Position numbers and translations under genes: made by a program
Notes under the pieces: model-generated
Database searches by the model: none
The model's input: only the letters and a program-made list of their open reading frames with translations
What the model was told of the DNA's origin: nothing
Source: Kitasatospora paranensis
Lineage (GTDB): Bacteria; Actinomycetota; Actinomycetes; Streptomycetales; Streptomycetaceae
Assembly: GCF_039544005.1 (NCBI RefSeq)
Contig: NZ_BAABKV010000001.1
Location: forward strand, 7,502,001 to 7,566,000
Length of the DNA stretch: 64,000 nucleotides
Direction: 5' to 3'
In this document: piece after piece, positions 45,253 to 54,518 of the stretch
Position numbering within the stretch: the first letter of the stretch is position 1
How the letters are laid out: every line of letters begins with the position of its first letter

Positions 45253-46103
45253 GCGCCACCGTGCTGCGCCGCCCCGGCCTCGCCCGGATCCGCACCACCC
45301 GCGCACCGCTGCACCGGCTGTGCCTCGCCTTCGTGGCCCTGGTCGTCCTGACCGCCGTGCTCGCCCCCTGGCTCGCCCCGTACGACCCGAACACCGTCGA
45401 CCTCGGCAACGCGCTCGCCGGTCCGTCCGCCGACCACCTGCTGGGCGTCGACGCCTCCGGGCGGGACACCCTCGCCCGCCTGGTCGTCGGAGCCCGCACC
45501 TCGCTGCTCGGCCCGCTCGGCGTCGTCGTCTTCTCCACCGTCGCCGGCATCGCCATCGGCGTCACCGCCGGCTGGCGCGGCGGCTGGCTCGACTCCGTGC
45601 TCTCGCGCAGCACCGAACTGGTCTTCGCCTTCCCCGGCATGCTGCTCGCGATCCTGATCGTCGCCGTGTACGGGGAGGGACTGCTCGCCCCCGTCGTCGC
45701 CCTCGCCGTCGCCTACCTCCCCTACGTCAGCCGCCTCACCCGCTCGCTCGTCCTCGCCGAACGGACGCGCCCCTACGTCGAGGCATACCAGGTCCAGGGC
45801 CACTCCGGCCTGCAGATCTGCCTGCGCCACGTCATCCCGGGCATCGCCCCGGTCGTCCTCGCCCAGTCCACCATCAACTTCGGCTACGCCCTCATGGACC
45901 TCGCCGGCCTCTCCTTCCTCGGCCTCGGCGTCCCCGCGCTGACCCCCGACTGGGGCCGCATGGTCTTCGACGGCCAGTCCGCCATCCAGCACGGCTACCC
46001 CCTGTCGGCGATCGTGCCGTGCGCCGCCGTCGTGCTGACCGTCGTCGCCTTCAACGTCGTCGGGGAGCGCTGGGCCGACCAGGTCGCCAGGAGGGACCGA
46101 TGA
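45249..46103 (+). CDS. Oligopeptide ABC transporter permease (DppC-like)
   Basis: A 284-residue second permease subunit. The N-terminal family motif is LAPWLAPYDPNTVDLGN, followed by HLLGVDASGRDTLARLVVGA, and the EAA loop is VEAYQVQGHSGLQICLRHVI. About six helices. The ATG overlaps the preceding stop in an ATGA, and the next gene is coupled likewise. Confidence 0.93.
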   Translation: MSATVLRRPGLARIRTTRAPLHRLCLAFVALVVLTAVLAPWLAPYDPNTVDLGNALAGPSADHLLGVDASGRDTLARLVVGARTSLLGPLGVVVFSTVAGIAIGVTAGWRGGWLDSVLSRSTELVFAFPGMLLAILIVAVYGEGLLAPVVALAVAYLPYVSRLTRSLVLAERTRPYVEAYQVQGHSGLQICLRHVIPGIAPVVLAQSTINFGYALMDLAGLSFLGLGVPALTPDWGRMVFDGQSAIQHGYPLSAIVPCAAVVLTVVAFNVVGERWADQVARRDR

Positions 46104-47077
46104 AAACCCTCGACATCCAGAACTACCGGCTGCGCCTGCCCCGCACCGCCAGACCCGTCCTCGACGGAGTCGACCTCACCGTGGACGCGCAGGAGACCGT
46201 CGCCCTCGTCGGCGAGTCCGGCTCCGGCAAGAGCCTCACCTCCCGCAGCGTGCTGGGCCTGCTCCCGGCCGGTGCCACCACGGAGGGCACGATCCGCGTC
46301 GACGGCGACGACGTGCTGACCATGAACCCCGACCAGCTGCGCCGCCTGCGCACCGGCACCGCGGCGATGATCTTCCAGGACCCCCGGGCCGCCATCAACC
46401 CGCTGCGCCGCGTCGGGGACTTCCTCACCGAGAGCGTGCGCCTCAACACCGGCATGAGCGAATCCGCGGCGACCGCGCGGGCCACCGAGATGCTGGAGGC
46501 CGTCGGCCTCACCTCCGCCGCACTGCGCACCTACCCGGGCCGGCTCTCGGGCGGCATGCTGCAGCGCGTCATGATCGCGGCCACCCTGATGGGCGACCCC
46601 GCCCTGATCCTCGCCGACGAACCCACCACGGCGCTGGACGTCACCACCCAGGCCGAGGTCGTCTCCCTCCTCGGCGACCTCCAGGAACGGTTCGGCACGG
46701 GCCTGCTGTTCGTCACCCACGACCTCGGCCTCGCCGCCGCCATCAGCGACCGGGTCTACGTCATGTACGCCGGACGGATCGCCGAAACCGGCACCGCCGA
46801 AGCCCTGTTCAGCCGACCGCGGCACCCCTACACGGCAGCCCTGCTGCACTCCACGCCGCGCCTCGACGCGCCGAGGGCCCGCCTCGCCGCCATCGACGGC
46901 CGCCCGCCCGGCCTTCAGGACGAGCTCGCCGGCTGCCCGTTCGCCGCGCGATGCCCCCTGGCGAGCGACCTGTGCGGCCGGCAGGCACCGGTGCTGCTCC
47001 CCGTCGCCGGTGAGCCGACCCACCGCGCCTCCTGCCACCACAGCGACCGGACGGCCGAGGTGTTCGCCGATGCATAG
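46100..47077 (+). CDS. Oligopeptide ABC transporter ATPase (DppD-like)
   Basis: 325 residues. Walker A is GESGSGKSL, the signature is LSGGMLQRV, Walker B is LILADEPTTALD and the switch is VTHDLGLA. The C-terminal oligopeptide domain has a Cys cluster (CPFAARCPLASDLC then CHH) that binds an iron-sulfur cluster in family members. The start overlaps the previous stop in an ATGA. Confidence 0.94.
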   Translation: MKTLDIQNYRLRLPRTARPVLDGVDLTVDAQETVALVGESGSGKSLTSRSVLGLLPAGATTEGTIRVDGDDVLTMNPDQLRRLRTGTAAMIFQDPRAAINPLRRVGDFLTESVRLNTGMSESAATARATEMLEAVGLTSAALRTYPGRLSGGMLQRVMIAATLMGDPALILADEPTTALDVTTQAEVVSLLGDLQERFGTGLLFVTHDLGLAAAISDRVYVMYAGRIAETGTAEALFSRPRHPYTAALLHSTPRLDAPRARLAAIDGRPPGLQDELAGCPFAARCPLASDLCGRQAPVLLPVAGEPTHRASCHHSDRTAEVFADA

Positions 47078-47924
47078 AACCGTACGGGAGACAACACCCG
47101 TGTCGAGCCCGGAGGTGGGGAGCACGTTGAAGAAGACCGTGCTGGAGGCCGTCGGCCTGCGGCGGGCGTACGCGAGCGTGCAGGCCGTCGACAACGTGTC
47201 GTTCAGGCTCGCGGAGGGCGGCTCCCTGGGCATCGTCGGCGAGTCCGGATCGGGCAAGACGACCACCGCCCGCATCGTCGTCGGCCTGGAACGGGCCGAC
47301 TCGGGGCGGGTGTTCGTCCACCGCCGGGACCGGACCGACCGCGGGCGCGGACGGGCCCAGCGCCTGGCACGGGCCCGCGAGGTGCAGATGGTCTTCCAGG
47401 ACCCGTACCTGTCCCTCGATCCCCGCACGACGGTGGAGGCCGTCCTGCGCGAGACCCTCGCGCTGCACTTCCCGAAGGCCGACCACGCCGGGCGGATCAC
47501 CGAACTGCTCGACCGGGTCGGCCTCGGCAGGCGCGAGGCGGGCGCGCTGCCCGGGCAGCTCTCCGGCGGCCAGCGCCAGCGCGTCGCGATCGCCCGCGCG
47601 CTGGCGGTCGAGCCCGCCGTCCTCGTGCTGGACGAGGCGGTGGCCGCGCTCGACGTCTCGGTGCAGGCCCAGATCCTCAACCTGCTCTCGGAGATCCGCG
47701 AACGGACCGGCATCGCCTACCTGTTCATCACCCACGACCTCGGTGTGGTGCGGTGCGTCACCGACGACGTGATCGTCATGCGACACGGCAAGGTCGTCGA
47801 GTCCGGGCCGACCGGCCGCGTCCTGGAGACCCCGGAGCACCCGTACACCAGGCTGCTGCTGGAGTCCGTCCCCCGACCGGGCTGGGACCCGAAGCGGATC
47901 GCGGCGGCACGCCGCGAGCTGTGA
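47070..47924 (+). CDS. Oligopeptide ABC transporter ATPase (DppF-like)
   Basis: 284 residues. Walker A is GESGSGKTT, the signature is LSGGQRQRV, Walker B is VLVLDEAVAALD and the switch is ITHDLGVV. Compared with usual family members it ends soon after HPYTRLLLESVP and lacks the C-terminal Cys cluster. The ATG overlaps the previous gene by eight bases. Last gene of the five-gene transporter operon, closed by a strong hairpin. Confidence 0.93.
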   Translation: MHRTVRETTPVSSPEVGSTLKKTVLEAVGLRRAYASVQAVDNVSFRLAEGGSLGIVGESGSGKTTTARIVVGLERADSGRVFVHRRDRTDRGRGRAQRLARAREVQMVFQDPYLSLDPRTTVEAVLRETLALHFPKADHAGRITELLDRVGLGRREAGALPGQLSGGQRQRVAIARALAVEPAVLVLDEAVAALDVSVQAQILNLLSEIRERTGIAYLFITHDLGVVRCVTDDVIVMRHGKVVESGPTGRVLETPEHPYTRLLLESVPRPGWDPKRIAAARREL

Positions 47925-47940
47925 CGGTCACCCGGTCCAC

Positions 47941-47984
47941 CGGGCCCGGTGCGCCCCCACCCCCATGGCGGCGCACCGGGCCCG
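47941..47984. terminator. Hairpin at the end of the transporter operon
   Basis: A perfect 15-bp stem (47941-47955 with 47970-47984) and a 14-base loop, between the transporter operon and the convergent tetR gene. Confidence 0.82.
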
Positions 47985-48014
47985 GACCCGTGCTCCCGTT
48001 GCGCGGTGCCGTGG

Positions 48015-48667
48015 TCAGGCGCCGGCGGCCAGCGCGCGGACGAGCGTCCGCAGGACGGTCTCCGCATCGACCTCGGCGTCGAGGGACTGGACGGCGGCCA
48101 GTCCGTCGACCGCCGCCGCCACCGCCTCCCCGAGCGGCCGCGGGTCGAGGCCGCCGCCGCGCTCGTCGGCCAGCACCTGGAACAGCCGGACGAAACAGGC
48201 ACGCCAGCGGCGGTACTCCGCCTCCAGGCTCACCCGGACGCGCTCGTCGTTGAGCGCGTGCCAGTGCAGGGCCGAGTGCAGGTGCGCGAGGTCCGCGCCC
48301 TCGGGCTGGGTCAGGAACCCGATCACCCGCGCGGAACGCTCCGCGAACGTGCCGGGGGCGTCGACCGCCTCCTCCAGAGGGGTGATCCACTCCGGCCGGA
48401 TGTCCTCGACCACCGCCACGACGAGATCGGTCCGGTCCTTGAAGTGGTAGTGGCACATCCCGTGCGAGATGCCACAGAGCGCGGCGACATTGCGCGTGGT
48501 GAAGCGCTCGACGGTGTCCCCGGCCAGCAGCGTCCGAGCGGCGGCGATCAGCCGGGCCCGCGTCTGCTCCCCTTCGCCGACGCACGCGACCGGCCCGTCG
48601 GCGTCGGCGCCGGCGCCGTCACCGTCGGGTGAGCGGGGCTGTGAGGTTCCTTCGCACGCGTCGCCAT
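48015..48667 (-). CDS. TetR-family regulator, likely one-base break near the N-terminus
   Basis: The main frame encodes a TetR protein (helix-turn-helix ...RFTTRNVAALCGISHGMCHY then HFKDRTDL) but has no plausible start. The ATG at 48667, beside a -10 TAGAGT, starts another frame reading MATRAKEPHSPAHP and leading toward SAKG. Restoring one G at the run 48569-48572 joins them as SAKGEQTRARLIAAARTLL, a typical TetR entry. Repaired length is 217 residues. Divergent from the proline iminopeptidase gene, its likely target. Confidence 0.8.
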
Positions 48668-48673
48668 GGCGCC

Positions 48674-48725
48674 ACTCTAACGACCCCGTTCGGCCGCCCC
48701 TGCGCCAGTGCCGCGCCGCTAGGAT
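48674..48725. promoter_or_regulatory. Divergent -10 elements for tetR and iminopeptidase genes
   Basis: Minus-strand TAGAGT (48679-48674) is six bases before the tetR ATG. Plus-strand TAGGAT (48720-48725) is eight bases before the iminopeptidase ATG. Both imply leaderless or near-leaderless messages. No clear dyad operator was found between them. Confidence 0.55.
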
Positions 48726-48733
48726 CGACGGCC

Positions 48734-49692
48734 ATGGTTGATCTCTACCCTCCGACCGGCCCCTACGACAGTGGATTCCTCGACACCGGAGACGGCAACC
48801 GCATCTACTACGAGCAGCTCGGCAACCCCGCGGGCAAGCCCGCCCTGTACGTGCACGGCGGCCCGGGGGCGGGCGCACCGCGGCGGCCGACGCGGGCCTG
48901 GGACCCGGAGCGCTACCGCGTCATCCGCTTCGACCAGCGCAACTGCGGTCGCAGCACCCCGCACGCCAGTGATCCGGCGGCGGACATGAGCCTGAACACC
49001 ACGCAGCACCTCGTCGACGACATGGAGCGGCTGCGGGCCCACCTCGGCATCGGGCGGTGGCTGCTGGACGGCGCCTCGTGGGGCTCGACGCTCATCCTGG
49101 CCTATGCGCAGCAACACCCCGAGCGGGTCAGCGAGATCGTCATCCAGGCGGTGACGACGACCCGGCGCGCGGAGACCGACTGGCTCTACCGGGGCGCCGG
49201 GCGGTTCCGCCCCGAGGCGTGGGACCGGTTCCGCGACGGTGTCCCCGAGGAGGAGCGCGACGGCGATCTGCTCGCGGCCTACGCGCGCCTGATGGAGAAC
49301 CCCGACCGGGCCGTGCGGGAGAAGGCGGCCGCCGACTGGCTCGCCTGGGAGGACGCGGTCGTCTCGGACGAGCCCAACGGAGTCCCCGGCATGTACAGCG
49401 CTCGGGAGACGGACGACCGGATCGCGTTCGTCCGGATCTGCGCCCACTACTTCAGTCACGGCGCGTGGCTGGAGGACGACCAACTGCTGCGCAACGCCCA
49501 CAGACTGGCCGGGATCCCGGGGTGCTCGTGCACGGCCGGCACGACATGGGCAGCCCGGTGCAGACCGCGTGGGAACTGGCGAAGGTGTGGCCCGACGCAC
49601 GGCTCCACATCTTCGAGGACTCGGGGCACGTCGGCGGCGACGCGATGGGGGAGACCGTCCGGGCGGCCATCGAGGAGTTCAAGGACCGCTGA
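48734..49692 (+). CDS. pip: Proline iminopeptidase (S33), one-base break
   Basis: An alpha/beta hydrolase with the S33 motifs VHGGPGAGAP (oxyanion), RFDQRNCGRS and the nucleophile in GASWGSTLILAY. The frame breaks after HRLAGIPG; one G is missing at the run 49519-49522. The rest (VLVHGRHDMGSPVQTAWELA, Asp; FEDSGHVGGD, His) is in the next frame. Repaired length is 319 residues. It removes N-terminal proline from peptides in the cytoplasm, so it fits with peptide import by the neighbouring transporter and the secreted S15 peptidase. Its end overlaps the convergent gene by 14 bases. Confidence 0.88.
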
Positions 49693-50215
49693 TCCTCAGG
49701 GCCTGGCCGGCCTCATCGGCGGGACCGCGAGAACTGCTCCCCGAGCGCCCGGAGGGGGCCGCTCCGACGTTCCGGGGCGGCCTCCCCGGGGGCGCGACCG
49801 GCTCCGCGGCCGCCCAGGGCAGCGCGTACCAGGAGAGGGCGGCGAGCACCGCCGCGCCGGGCAGTTCGGCGCAGTAGGCGAGGACCTGGGCGAGCAGGTA
49901 GTCGGGGCCTCGGTGGGCGGACCAGATGTCGAAGTAGGCATCCATCGCCAGCAGGACGGCGGTGGCGGCGGCCAGTGGGCTGGTCGCCCGGTGGCGGCGG
50001 CGCACCAGCGCGGCGAGCAGCAGCAGCGCCGCCACCTCCATGACGTCCAGCCAGACCCAGGAGTTGGCGAGGTTGCGCGCACCGAATCGGCGGACCGACA
50101 GGCTCAGCACCACGATCCACGGCAGCAGCAGGAACGCGGCCGTCCGCAGTCCGATCGGCAGCCACCGACGGATCGTCGTCTCACGGGCCGTCGGCGCCTG
50201 TCCTGGAGCATGCAC
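49679..50215 (-). CDS. Unknown four-helix membrane protein
   Basis: 178 residues with about four membrane helices (AFLLLPWIVVLSLSV, WVWLDVMEVAALLLLAALV, AAATAVLLAMDAYFDIW, GAAVLAALSWYALPW) and a disordered Pro/Ser-rich C-terminus. The GTG start is chosen because a TACGAT -10 ends six bases upstream, giving a leaderless message. It resembles small actinobacterial membrane proteins without assigned function. Confidence 0.75.
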   Translation of the reverse strand: MHAPGQAPTARETTIRRWLPIGLRTAAFLLLPWIVVLSLSVRRFGARNLANSWVWLDVMEVAALLLLAALVRRRHRATSPLAAATAVLLAMDAYFDIWSAHRGPDYLLAQVLAYCAELPGAAVLAALSWYALPWAAAEPVAPPGRPPRNVGAAPSGRSGSSSRGPADEAGQALRISGP

Positions 50216-50221
50216 ACGCCG

Positions 50222-50227
50222 ATCGTA
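50222..50227 (-). promoter_or_regulatory. -10 element giving a leaderless start
   Basis: TACGAT on the minus strand ends six bases before the GTG at 50215, so transcription should begin at the start codon. Confidence 0.5.
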
Positions 50228-50253
50228 TCGGCGAGCGGCCGGGCCCGTGGCGG

Positions 50254-51996
50254 TCACGGCGGTCCCGGCGGACCGGTCGGCGGTGCACCGGGCCCGAAGT
50301 CCGGCGCGCCGGGCGGTCCGCCGGCCGGGAACGCCCTGATGGCGTCGATCAGATTGCCGAAGACGAGCTCGGGCGGGATCCGCTGCCACAGCTCGTACAG
50401 CTTCAGGGTGTCCACCAGGGACGCGTCGGGGCGGGCGAGCACGAAGGTGACACGGCGTGCGGCGAGGAAGTCGAGGAGGCTGTGCAGGCGGATTCCGGCG
50501 GTGTAGTCGACATCGGCGATCCCCGCGGCGTCGAGCACCAGCCAGCGCACCGGATCGGGTGCCCGGTCGACGAGCGCCTTGACCTCGTCGGCGAAGCGGC
50601 TCGCGTTCGCGTAGAACAGCTCCGCGTTGAAGCGGAAGACGATCAGGCCGGGCGCGCTCTCGATCCCCGGCGCGGCGACCGTGTAGGTGGGGGCGCCCTC
50701 CTCGGTGACCCCGACCACGAAGTCCTTGGGGCGGTACTCCCGTCGGATGACCTCGAACAGCGACAGCGCGACGGCCAGCAGGACGCCCTGTTCGACGCCG
50801 AGGCCGAACACCGCGAAGGCGGTGACGACGGCGACGACGAACTCGTTGCGGCGCCGGGCGCGGATCCGTCGCAGGCCGCGCACGTCGATGAGGTCGAGGC
50901 CGACCAGGAACACGATTCCGGCCAGCACCGCGAGCGGCATGTCGGCCAGGGCCGAGGTGAAGACCAGCACGACCAGGAGCGAGAGGAACGCCATGGTCAG
51001 GTTGGCGACCTGGGTCCGGCCGCGCTGCTGGTCGAGGATCTCCGTCTTGGTCGGAGAACCGTTGACGACGAACGTCCCGCCGAACCCGGCGGCGATGTTG
51101 GCGACCGAGAGGCCGACCAGGTCGCGGTTGATGTCGACGCGGTCGCCGTGCCTGGTCGCGAAGCTGTGCGCCGTCGCCGCGCTCTGCGCCAGGATCAGGA
51201 CGAAGCAGGAGGCCGCCACGGCGAAGACCTGGGAGATGTCGCCGGGGGTCAGCCCGGACGGCAGGCCGAGCGGCGGGAGGCCGCCCTCGACGGGGCCGAC
51301 GACGGCGACCCCGTGGCCGGCGGCGTCGGTCGCCGCGGAGACGGCGATCAGCACGACCACCGCCACGATGGAACCGGGGAACCTCGGCAGGAACCGCTTG
51401 AAGAGCACGATGATCACGATCGTGGCGGCGCCGTACGCGACCGTGCGCCAGGCGACCTCGTCGAGGTGGGTCAGCCAGGACCACTGCTGCTGGAACCAGT
51501 TGCCGCGGCCGCTGTGGAGGCCGAGCAGGTGGGGGATCTGAGCCGTCGCCACCTGGACGCCGACGCCCGTCAGGAACCCGACGAGGACAGTGGCCGACAG
51601 GAAGTCGGCGAGGAAGCCGAGCCGGAGCAGGCGCGCCGCGGCCAGCAGGACACCGGACAGCAGGGCGATCAGACCCGCCAGTGCGACCCAGTGCGGTGAG
51701 CCCGGCACGACTCCGGCGACACCCAGCCCGAGCAGTCCGGCGGAGAGGATCGCCGCCGTGGCGGAGTCCGCGCCGACGACCAGCAGTCTCGACGAACCCA
51801 GCAGGGCGAAGGCGACGGCGGGGAGGATCAGCGTGTACAGGCCGGTGACGATCGGCATCCCGGCGATCGACGTATAGCCCATGACCTCGGGGATGGCGAC
51901 CGCGGACAGCGCCACCCCGGCGAGCACGTCCCGGCTCAGCCACGCCCGCCGGTACCCGCGCAGCGGCACCGGTACCAGCTTCGTCATGCCGGTCAC
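50254..51996 (-). CDS. SulP-family anion transporter with STAS domain
   Basis: 580 residues. The membrane part has the family opening (VALSAVAIPEVMGYTSIAGM), LGSSRLLVVGADSATAAI and some 12-14 helices. A C-terminal STAS domain lies at about 430-560 (VRWLVLDAAGIADVDYTAGI). It moves sulfate, bicarbonate or similar anions. The GTG has an AGGTG-like site; an ATG three codons on is the alternative. No carbonic anhydrase domain is fused. Confidence 0.93.
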   Translation of the reverse strand: MTGMTKLVPVPLRGYRRAWLSRDVLAGVALSAVAIPEVMGYTSIAGMPIVTGLYTLILPAVAFALLGSSRLLVVGADSATAAILSAGLLGLGVAGVVPGSPHWVALAGLIALLSGVLLAAARLLRLGFLADFLSATVLVGFLTGVGVQVATAQIPHLLGLHSGRGNWFQQQWSWLTHLDEVAWRTVAYGAATIVIIVLFKRFLPRFPGSIVAVVVLIAVSAATDAAGHGVAVVGPVEGGLPPLGLPSGLTPGDISQVFAVAASCFVLILAQSAATAHSFATRHGDRVDINRDLVGLSVANIAAGFGGTFVVNGSPTKTEILDQQRGRTQVANLTMAFLSLLVVLVFTSALADMPLAVLAGIVFLVGLDLIDVRGLRRIRARRRNEFVVAVVTAFAVFGLGVEQGVLLAVALSLFEVIRREYRPKDFVVGVTEEGAPTYTVAAPGIESAPGLIVFRFNAELFYANASRFADEVKALVDRAPDPVRWLVLDAAGIADVDYTAGIRLHSLLDFLAARRVTFVLARPDASLVDTLKLYELWQRIPPELVFGNLIDAIRAFPAGGPPGAPDFGPGAPPTGPPGPP

Positions 51997-52340
51997 GCGG
52001 GCACCTCCCGGGCTGTCGGAGACTCACAGGGTCCCATGGTGGCCGCCGGAGGGCCGCCGCCCCGGCATTTGGGCCACGGTCGCGGGTGGCGGCGGGCCAC
52101 CGGCCGGTGCTCCCGGGCGGCCACCCGGCCCGCGGCTCTCCACCCTGTGATCAGGGCGAGTTCGGGCCTCTCGGGAGAGCGGACGGACAACTGGGGCCGA
52201 CATGACCGCAGCAGCGCCGGCGATGCCACGGTCGGCCGGGGCCGCGGAGACCGGGCACCGTTCCCTGTCGGCGGTCGGACTGACACGCTGTCCCGGTCGG
52301 ATGCCGCCGGGGTGTCCGCGGGCCGTGAGGAGGTCCCGTC
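51997..52340. other. Intergenic region between divergent genes
   Basis: About 345 bases between the SulP and esterase genes. The only signal I see is the strong GGAGG ribosome site for the esterase at its right end. No coding remnant. Confidence 0.5.
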
Positions 52341-53368
52341 GTGGACCGGGACGGAACACCGTCGGAGCGGAGCCCCGCCGCGGCGGATCGGCACCCGCCG
52401 CCCCTCGACCCGGAGTTGTCGGCCGCTCTGCGGGCGCTGGGCGGGGAGGCCGGGGAGCCGGTCACTCCGGAGAACCTCGCCGCCCGGCAGGAGCGGGATG
52501 CGGCGGCCCGGCCCAGGCCGACGATCCGTGACCTCCGGGCCGACGGCCGCTTCGAGGTCGAGGAGCTGCGGGTGCCGGGGGTGCCGGGCGCGCCGGACGG
52601 GCGGGAGGTCACGCTCGTGCATGCCCGTCCCGCCGCGGCCACCGGGCCGCTGCCGCTGCTGTACTACCTGCACGGCGGCGGAATGATCATGGGCAATGCC
52701 CGGTCGGTGCTTCCGCGGCTGCTGCGCGAATGGGCGCTGCCGCTGCGGCTCGCCGTCGTCTCCGTCGAGTACCGGCTGGCGCCGCAGGTGCAGTACCCGG
52801 GACCGGTGGAGGACTGCTGGGCGGGGCTCGTCCACGTGGCCGACCGGGCGGCCGACCTGGGCCTCGACGCCGACCGCGTCGTCGTCGGGGGAAGAGCGCC
52901 GGCGGTGGACTCGCCGCGGCGACCGCCCTGGTGACCCGCGACCGCGGCGGGCCCGTCCCGATCGGCCAACTCCTGATGAGTCCGATGCTCGACGACCGCA
53001 ACGACAGCTTTTCCAGCCATCAGATGGCCGGCCGCGACACCTGGGACCGGATCTCCAACGCCACGGCGTGGCAGGCACATCTGGGCGATCGGTACGGCGC
53101 CTGCGACCTGCCGCCCTACGCGGCCCCGGCGCGGGCCACGGACCTGTCCGGGCTGCCCCCGGCCTACCTCGACGTCGGCTCCGCCGAGACGTTGCGGGAC
53201 GAGGCAGTGGCGTACGCCCAGGGGATCTGGCATGCCGGTGGCGCGGCCGAACTCCACGTCTGGGCGGGCGCCTTCCACGGCTTCGACACCCTCGCGCCGC
53301 AGGCGGTCCTCAGCCGGGACGCCCGTGATGCCCGCACCCGCTGGCTCCGGCGGATCCTCGACCGGTGA
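52341..53368 (+). CDS. Alpha/beta-hydrolase-3 esterase (HSL-like), one-base break
   Basis: The oxyanion motif YLHGGGMIMG and VEYRLAPQVQYPGPVEDCWA are typical of the hormone-sensitive-lipase family. The frame breaks at the G-run 52887-52891, just before the nucleophile elbow. With one G restored it reads VVVGGKSAGGGLAAATALV (Lys in place of the common Asp in G-D-SAGG) and continues to the Asp (DVGSAETLRDEAVAY) and His (AGAFHGFDTLAP). Repaired length is 342 residues. The GTG start has a strong GGAGG site. Cytosolic carboxylesterase of unknown substrate. Confidence 0.85.
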
Positions 53369-53700
53369 ACCTCCCCGGACGGTGGGAGGGCGGCCCCGCC
53401 GCAGTCGGCCCGGACAGCCGAGGGAGCATCGGTTCGGGCCGACCGGATGCAGGCCCACGGCCCGGGAGAGCCGGATGGACCGGGCGAGGTGGCCCGTACG
53501 GATGGACTCGGCGGATGGTGCGTGGGGGCCGCCCGGGCGGGGCCCCGGTCGGTGGTGACCCGAACCGAGCACGCTGTTCGCCAATGCGATCACCTCGATC
53601 GTCACCCCGGATCACGTCCACCGGCTGCCGGCCGAGGGCTGAGCGCAGCGCGGCGCGCCCGCCGTCGGGGCCTGCCGACGCACGCCCCGGGGCCGGGTCC
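53369..53700. other. Intergenic region with a possible gene tail remnant
   Basis: About 330 bases. At 53570-53643 a plus-strand frame spells LFANAITSIVTPDHVHRLPA then EG and a stop, which looks like the C-terminal end of a real protein, but nothing coherent precedes it. It may be a decayed gene tail. The family is not recognisable. Confidence 0.35.
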
Positions 53701-54411
53701 TCAGGGCGTGCCGCGGTCGGGCAGCCGGGCGGCGACCGCGTCGAGCAGCAGCTCCAGGGCGAACGGGTAGCCGCTGCGCTGCATGTCCTCGGCCAGGAGG
53801 GCGGAGGTGGCGGCGATGTGGGGGTGGGTGGCCGGGTCCAGGCAGGCGTAGCGGGCCTGCCAGACGCCGAGGTCGGCTGCCCGGGCGGCCGGGGGCATGG
53901 CCACCGCGGCCGCGTCGAGGGCGGCGAAGGCGAGGCCCTGGTCCACCAGGGCGTGGTAGATCCGGACGGCCTCCTTGTCCGGGAAGCCGGCTGTCCGCAG
54001 CACGCCGAGGATCGTCTCGACCGCCCGGGTCTCGTGGTCGCGTCCGGTCGTGCGGTGGGCCGCCAGGACGGCCGCCTGGGGGTGTGCCAGGTAGGCGGCG
54101 TGGATGCGCATGCCCATGGCGCGCAGGTCGGCCCGCCAGTCGCCGGTCGACCGCCAGCCGTGCTGGGCGCGGCCGACCAGCTCGTCGGCGACGGCGAGCA
54201 GCAGGTCGTCGGTGTTGCGGAAGTACCGGTAGACCGCGCTCGGGTCGGCGCCGAGTGCGGCGCCCAGCCTGCGGACGGTGAGCGCCTGGGCGCCGTGCAG
54301 GCCGATCAGGCGCAGCGCGGTGTCGACGATCACCTCCTCGGAGAGGACGGTGCCCTGTTTGGTCGGTCGTCTCCGCCGCCGCTGAGGCTCGGGGGTCACG
54401 CGCTCGGTCAT
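53701..54411 (-). CDS. TetR-family regulator of the second APC module
   Basis: 236 residues. The helix-turn-helix is ALTVRRLGAALGADPSAVYR then YF. It is a paralogue of the regulator at 19.9 kb, sharing the N-terminal VLSEE-IV and LLLAVAD strings and similar ligand-domain helices. ATG 54411 is chosen; a TAAGCT -10 lies seven bases upstream. The divergent gap to the APC permease holds the same operator type as the first module, so both regulators may recognise each other's sites. Confidence 0.92.
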   Translation of the reverse strand: MTERVTPEPQRRRRRPTKQGTVLSEEVIVDTALRLIGLHGAQALTVRRLGAALGADPSAVYRYFRNTDDLLLAVADELVGRAQHGWRSTGDWRADLRAMGMRIHAAYLAHPQAAVLAAHRTTGRDHETRAVETILGVLRTAGFPDKEAVRIYHALVDQGLAFAALDAAAVAMPPAARAADLGVWQARYACLDPATHPHIAATSALLAEDMQRSGYPFALELLLDAVAARLPDRGTP

Positions 54412-54421
54412 GGCCGCGAGC

Positions 54422-54464
54422 TTATGACAACAGCATTGACGTGGGAAGGGCCGGCCGGTTGCAT
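54422..54464 (+). promoter_or_regulatory. Promoter-operator of the second APC module
   Basis: -35 TTGACG (54436-54441) and -10-like TTGCAT (54459-54464), 17 bp apart, read toward the permease. TTATGACAACAGCATTGACG (54422-54441) overlaps it and matches the site of the first module apart from one extra central base and neighbouring changes. Shared TetR operator. Confidence 0.65.
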
Positions 54465-54518
54465 GGCCTGCCACCGGCCCGTTCGGCCGACCTCCCCCAC
54501 GAAGACGGCGGTGACCCG

